In this document: positions 59,501 to 64,000 of the stretch, one piece after another
Layout: each line of letters opens with the position of its first letter
Position numbering within the stretch: position 1 is the first letter of the stretch
Source: Nymphaea colorata
Taxonomy: Eukaryota > Streptophyta > Magnoliopsida > Nymphaeales > Nymphaeaceae
Assembly (NCBI RefSeq): GCF_008831285.2
Contig: NC_045141.1
Location: 23,896,742 to 23,960,741 of the forward strand
Direction of reading: 5' to 3'
Length of the DNA: 64,000 nt
The notes under the pieces: model-generated
What the model saw: only the letters and a program-made list of their open reading frames with translations
Told to the model about the DNA's origin: nothing
Databases searched by the model: none
Made by a program: the position numbers and the translations under genes

Positions 59501-62500
59501 GCTTAGAAATGCAAACAATAATAATTGCAAGCCAATAAGTTTTGCAATCTAATTGACAATAATTGTATAAAAAGTCTTAGTTCCCCTTTTTGTAGTTAGG
59601 CCAAAGCAAAACATATGAAACCAAAGAAAATATAGCAGCAGCAGTCGTCCCAACATTTGGGATCTGCTAAGAAACAAGAGTGAAAAAAAGCCATCCAAAT
59701 AAAAAAAAATCCACTTTGGTTGTGTTGTACTTCTATTGTCAATGTAAAATTCACATTTCTTCTCCATCAATTTTGCCAGTCCCATTTGTCTTCCGTTTTA
59801 AAAAAGTATGGATAGAAGAAGTATTAAGTGTCATATGTTTTCAAGCTAAAAATAGAATATGATGACACCAAAATGTTACAGCAATAGTTTTGCTTTTATT
59901 TTCAGCTAAACCTAATATATCAGATTTCAAATCTGATAACACAATGTTATGTAGTAAAAATTGCATGGAATGCATGCCAACCGTGTTCTTCTATGTAATA
60001 TTACATGATGTATGCATAATGGAAGGCCGTTATTATCACCATGCATCTTGTTTGCCCCAAAGATTGTAACTGAATGTGCTAGAAAAGAAATAAAAGAATC
60101 AGACACCAAGCATTGGTCTTCCCATGCCACGGCCTAAAAAAATTTTACATGGCAAGTAGTTGGTAAAAGCAAAATTCTCCAAGAGAAAACATTTTTTTTA
60201 ACAATTGAACAATAACCAGGAACTAGCTGTCCTTGCAATGAAATCACCAGAACATGACCTTTTCCTGTGTGTGCATGGGGTAGGTGGGGTATACTCAAAC
60301 CATCCAGATCAAAGGAGAGATTTGAACCTTCTGTTCTAACACTCTCACCTCTATGAGTTTCCGAACCTTCTTGATGGAAAAACCAAACATATAGGAACCA
60401 GATTTCCATTTATTTTTCTTTCCCGCATTAAGATCATAACTGTCAGGCGAAAAAGGTGTCTTTTTTATGCGGCCATAGACCTTCCTCCAGCAAACAGCAG
60501 GGGAGCGTCCATTAATCTGGAAGCAGCAATAAAGATCATGATATCAACTCAACCTGTATCTTTTCATATGCAAGCATGAAGAAACCATAAGTAATTTATA
60601 GCTATTTTTACGTATCCATGACAACAGAACAACAGGAGGACCAAGCTGAATATTCACCTGGCTTTCAGATGAGATACCATACCTTGACTTCCAAACTTTT
60701 CAAAAGTTAACAGCCATCATCGGGTTGAAAGTTAAAACTCTAAGCAGACAAAACCATAACAAAGACTGCCCAAGGGCCAAGAGGGATATCAAGGGAATGT
60801 CAAGTCTATAGCAAGGTTATCAAAAAACTAAAATCATTGTCACAAATATCATTCTCCGGCTTTTATTGGAACCACCAAAGAATAATACATTAATTTCAAA
60901 AAATGGTAAAAACGTGTTCAACCCTGATATTTGTGTTTTGGCGTTTCTTCAAAGCCTTGCTATTTAACTTTTTTTTTTTTCAAAACATTGCAATTTATAG
61001 ACATTTTTCACATTTCCCATATTTTAGTTTTTTTGACACGATATTTTGGAGAAAAACAGTGATAGCTGTGGCAATAATTGTTGAGAATAACTAGAAACTC
61101 ATCTGGATTCAAAATACAACAACCTGATGAAATGCAGCTTCACATAATTATAGATAAAATTGATATGTGTAGCATGCCAAAAAGATTTCCTATGATCACT
61201 ACCATGAAAACAGTAGCAGATGATGAAAAATCTTTCAATAAATTATTGGCATTCTATACTATCCATGTTAAAAAAAAAAAAAAGCTTCAAACGTTTTTCA
61301 GTGCAAATCATTCTGTCGACTTTCCAGACCATCAAATCCACAAGTCCAAAGCAACAGCACCTCACTCAAGAAGTTTCTGGCAATAAAGCTATGCATCATG
61401 CACCAACTAAGTAGTCAAAAGCAAGCCTCAGTGAATCCCTAGATGACACAGCATGCGAGCAGACCAACCAAAACCCTTGGATTATTACTCCGTACCTCCA
61501 ATTTTTTGGGGGTTTTGTGTAACATGTTGAAGGAGGTGGGGCATATGAAAGCAACATATGAAGATAACCATGCATGCATACACACAAACCAAATGTACAT
61601 GTCGTACATGCAGACTTAGAAACTTTGAACACAGCCTTAAACCTACCTGATACTAATTGTTAGACTAAATATGTTACATAAAGTAGTTCTCAGTCACTAA
61701 CATGCACAAATGCACCAACTAAAAGCAACTGTAAAAGAATCTCCCAGGGAACATCTTCACTGAAAGATGGACAGCTTATCATAGGTATCAATAGTATCAT
61801 GCTACATGATTGGCAAGGACCATCAACTGCTTAAAACACAATCACAGAAACAAATCCCTGAAAATATTCTACGAGTCCAACTCTCTGAAAACATTCTTGA
61901 GGGATTAAGAACTAACCTGTTCTCCACTGGCCAACGTGACCCTAAATAAAGGCAAAGCCTTTGATCTTGGATTTCTCAAGACTTCCATCTTATACTCACT
62001 AATCTTTCTTGGATCTGCAATTCATACAACAAGTGGAACAACATTCAGGACGAAAAGTTGAAAACCTAGTCCATTGCCCATCAACTAAGTGATTAGAAGG
62101 ATCGAGTCACAGAAAGTTTCAAGCAGCACATCAACATCCAAAATCAAAATAAAAAAGGAGCAAGGACAAACACACAACCTGTTGTTGATGTGAACTTTCT
62201 TATGGCACAGTATCCCACCGGCCAAATATAATGCTCTGAATGGAAATACTCAGAATCCTTCACAATCTTTCCTGTGCAATGCTCGAAAGACAAAACAGTG
62301 GTAAGAATATACATAAGCAAACGATTACTAAAACAAAGATAAAATCCACAGAAACATACTGAAAGTCTAAAACACATATATGCATGTAAGCATAAAGAAA
62401 TGTGGCCTCATTCTTAGACAGATCAAAAAAGATATAGTCAATCAGAGTGCTCACCTAAGCTAGTTACTCGAAGATCCCCAATTTCAAATGGACAAACATT

Positions 62501-63865
62501 ATGATATTCAGCACTTTGATCTCTTTCATCAGATAAAAGATCTGAACTGTTACTTTCATTCTTCTCCTCAGCAACAATGGTCCAGGCATTGTCAACACTT
62601 GCCTGCAAACATGCAATTCTTTCAGGGAGTTCCCTTTCCTTAAGGTACCTAAAAAGATTGAGAAATCCCATATCAAGTTTGAATCTTTGCATGATAGAAT
62701 CTGACCATGCGTGTGAATGTGTGCTTGTGTGTAACAGACAGATTAATAAAGTTAACTGACTGCACCAAGAGAAGTGATGGAAGAGTAATAAATAGTAGAC
62801 ATAAATTAATTTAATGAAAAACATTTGCAACTGACCTCCTTGTTTCTTCTAAACCTTCAATAAATCTTGCATGCTTGCACTTCAAATGAAAGGAGGAAAG
62901 CAAGCCTTTGTAAAATGGGATTATTTGTTTCATTTTAATCCTGAGAATTGACAAAAAAATGAAGGGAAAAAACAATTAAACTGAGACCAGCAAGCATAAT
63001 ATTAAACCAACAATTAGATAAAAAGAAACAAGTTTCAAAATCATCCACTAGAAGTTTGTATAACATAAAGGAGTGAAAAAACATGCTTGTACCTATAAAA
63101 CCGGTACATATATGAAAATTCCCCTTAGAACAATTAATCATGATAAGGTATAAAAATCAACTGTTCTCCAACATCAAAGCAAACCTTGCATAGTCATAAG
63201 TACCAAAAAACTGTACTGGAAGTGATGTCTCTCTTGAAGCATGCTCTAGACCTTGGCATCTTGCTGCATGGGTTTCATTCATCACAATTGCTGGCCACAT
63301 AGCATGCCCTGCAAAATAGAGAGAAGACCATGTTTTATAAAATGCTAAATAGCATGCCATGTGACACCGTAAAACAGAGAGATGACCAGATATATTATAT
63401 TTGCTCTGCATAAATCAATTTCATGTTGGTGTCCAGATAGAGAATGTACAAGCTAAACGATATAATAACCCAAAAAAAAAAAAAAGACTACGCCCAAAGA
63501 GTCCAAAAAACGAAAGCCCATATGGTGGATTACGAGAACTAAATACAAACTACAATGTTGCAATTGAAACTAGGTTTTGGATGAAATAGACCAGGCGTGT
63601 TGCCATTTGCTGCACTTTGTTATGATGTTTAGATCTTCAAAAGGTTACACAAACCTGTAATTTTTGCCCACACAAGCTCTCCATGGACAAAATCCCCACA
63701 ATCATCAGAAATGGCTGCTAGCATCATCAGCTCATCATAATTTGGAGCTCTTCCTGGTGTACAACTTTTTAGCTTCAGTTGGGTTATTTCCTTGTGTGAA
63801 AGATAAAATTTTATTTGCTCGTTTTCAAGGTTGATCCACTCGTCATCACCATCATCGTACTTAAC
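53542..63865 (-). CDS. ATX1/2-like: Trithorax-type histone H3K4 methyltransferase (ATX1/ATX2-like), partial
   Basis: Twenty-one exons join in frame (819 aa seen; N-terminus beyond the window). From 5' to 3': 63865-63655, 63308-63185, 62940-62836, 62648-62455, 62271-62179, 62014-61917, 60516-60349, 59406-59263, 59033-58986, 58777-58660, 58570-58505, 58343-58282, 58153-58097, 56693-56625, 56515-56323, 56117-55833, 54621-54560, 54469-54392, 54095-54000, 53794-53691, 53626-53542. The product is a nuclear chromatin writer of the COMPASS type. Domains in order: PWWP ([16 protein letters not shown], about residues 62-130), FYRN and FYRC (about 212-331), PHD (CNVCHMDE onward, 372-420), extended PHD (428-519), SET (679-792, with NHSC at 753-756 and catalytic-region Tyr791) and post-SET Cys802, Cys804, Cys809. 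All splice sites are GT-AG. Translation stops soon after RCRGVVND, without the further 20-30 residues of Arabidopsis ATX1/ATX2. That order of domains identifies ATX1/ATX2 rather than ATX3-5. Confidence 0.93.
54897..55245. repeat. AT-rich dispersed repeat in an ATX intron
   Basis: The segment starts with AAAATCATTGTCACAAATAT, shared with 60830-60849 in another intron of the same gene. It is packed with words such as AAAATTTTGGGAAAAATC, GATTTTCCCAATATTTTCG and GAAAATTCCGTGATACC. The 27-bp head matches with one difference between the two places. It is probably a small DNA element; boundaries are approximate. Confidence 0.45.
56935..57090. repeat. Low-complexity A/T-tract region in an ATX intron
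   Basis: Runs of A and T alternate with ACACGTT, ACGCGAG, AACGTGG and CCGCG words, giving imperfect inverted repeats. It lies in the 1.4-kb intron between 56693 and 58097, which has no missing exon judged by protein continuity. Confidence 0.4.
60829..61078. repeat. AT-rich dispersed repeat in an ATX intron
   Basis: It shares its first 27 bp, except one base, with 54901-54927, and then continues with CGATATTTTGG-like words near 61038 (written CACGATATTTTGGAG). It lies in the 1.4-kb intron between exons 60349-60516 and 61917-62014. The relation beyond the first bases is weak. Confidence 0.4.
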
Positions 63866-64000
63866 CTGCAGAAGAAAATACCAACAAAGAAAAAGAAGGT
63901 AAATAGCATTTAGTCTACTAACAACTTCCCCAACGAAAGTCTAGAACAAAAAACTGAAAATTAGTTGACAAATCCCTCTAAATTTTCCCACATACATTTC

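Overview
The window is nuclear DNA of a flowering plant. It holds split genes with short GT-AG introns, all of whose products have close plant relatives: a pair of nitrate-transporter-family (NPF6) genes, a kinetochore SPC25 gene, and an ATX1/ATX2-type trithorax H3K4 methyltransferase. The long AT-rich spacers carry microsatellites, small non-autonomous DNA transposons, a tRNA-derived SINE candidate and a LINE relic. I cannot name the species. Nothing bacterial, viral or organellar was recognised.

Layout. 1-9.9 kb: intergenic, with a hAT-like MITE (1699-1969), a perfect 22-bp hairpin (6590-6637), microsatellites and a GC-rich island without a recognisable gene (8.7-9.2 kb). 10.0-13.0 kb: first NPF6 gene, + strand, four exons, 598 aa. 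13.3-29.0 kb: intergenic, full of short repeats, including a MITE at 18289-18461 with an 8-bp target duplication and a long (TC)n(TA)n tract at 25.7 kb. 29.3-32.5 kb: second NPF6 gene, same strand and same exon structure, 597 aa. 32.6-42.8 kb: intergenic, with a direct duplication of about 1.2 kb (36.2-38.9 kb), two MITE-like elements and a perfect 48-bp tandem duplication. 42.9-46.0 kb: SPC25, + strand, seven exons recognised, last exon uncertain, with an E2F-type site just upstream. 46-53.5 kb: a SINE candidate, local duplications and a frameshifted LINE fragment. 53.5-63.9 kb: 21 exons of the ATX-type gene on the - strand; its N-terminal exons lie beyond the right edge.

How the genes relate. 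The two NPF6 genes are a tandem duplication that kept the exon phases, an unusual GC donor at intron 1 and the core promoter. Both carry tyrosine where Arabidopsis NRT1.1 has the nitrate-binding His356, which in maize NPF6 proteins marks a shift toward chloride. SPC25 and the ATX-type gene converge and have no functional link to the transporters that I can see. I did not find a new multi-gene system. The most informative observations are the Tyr substitution in both transporters, three GC-AG introns within 33 kb, and the short ATX C-terminus.
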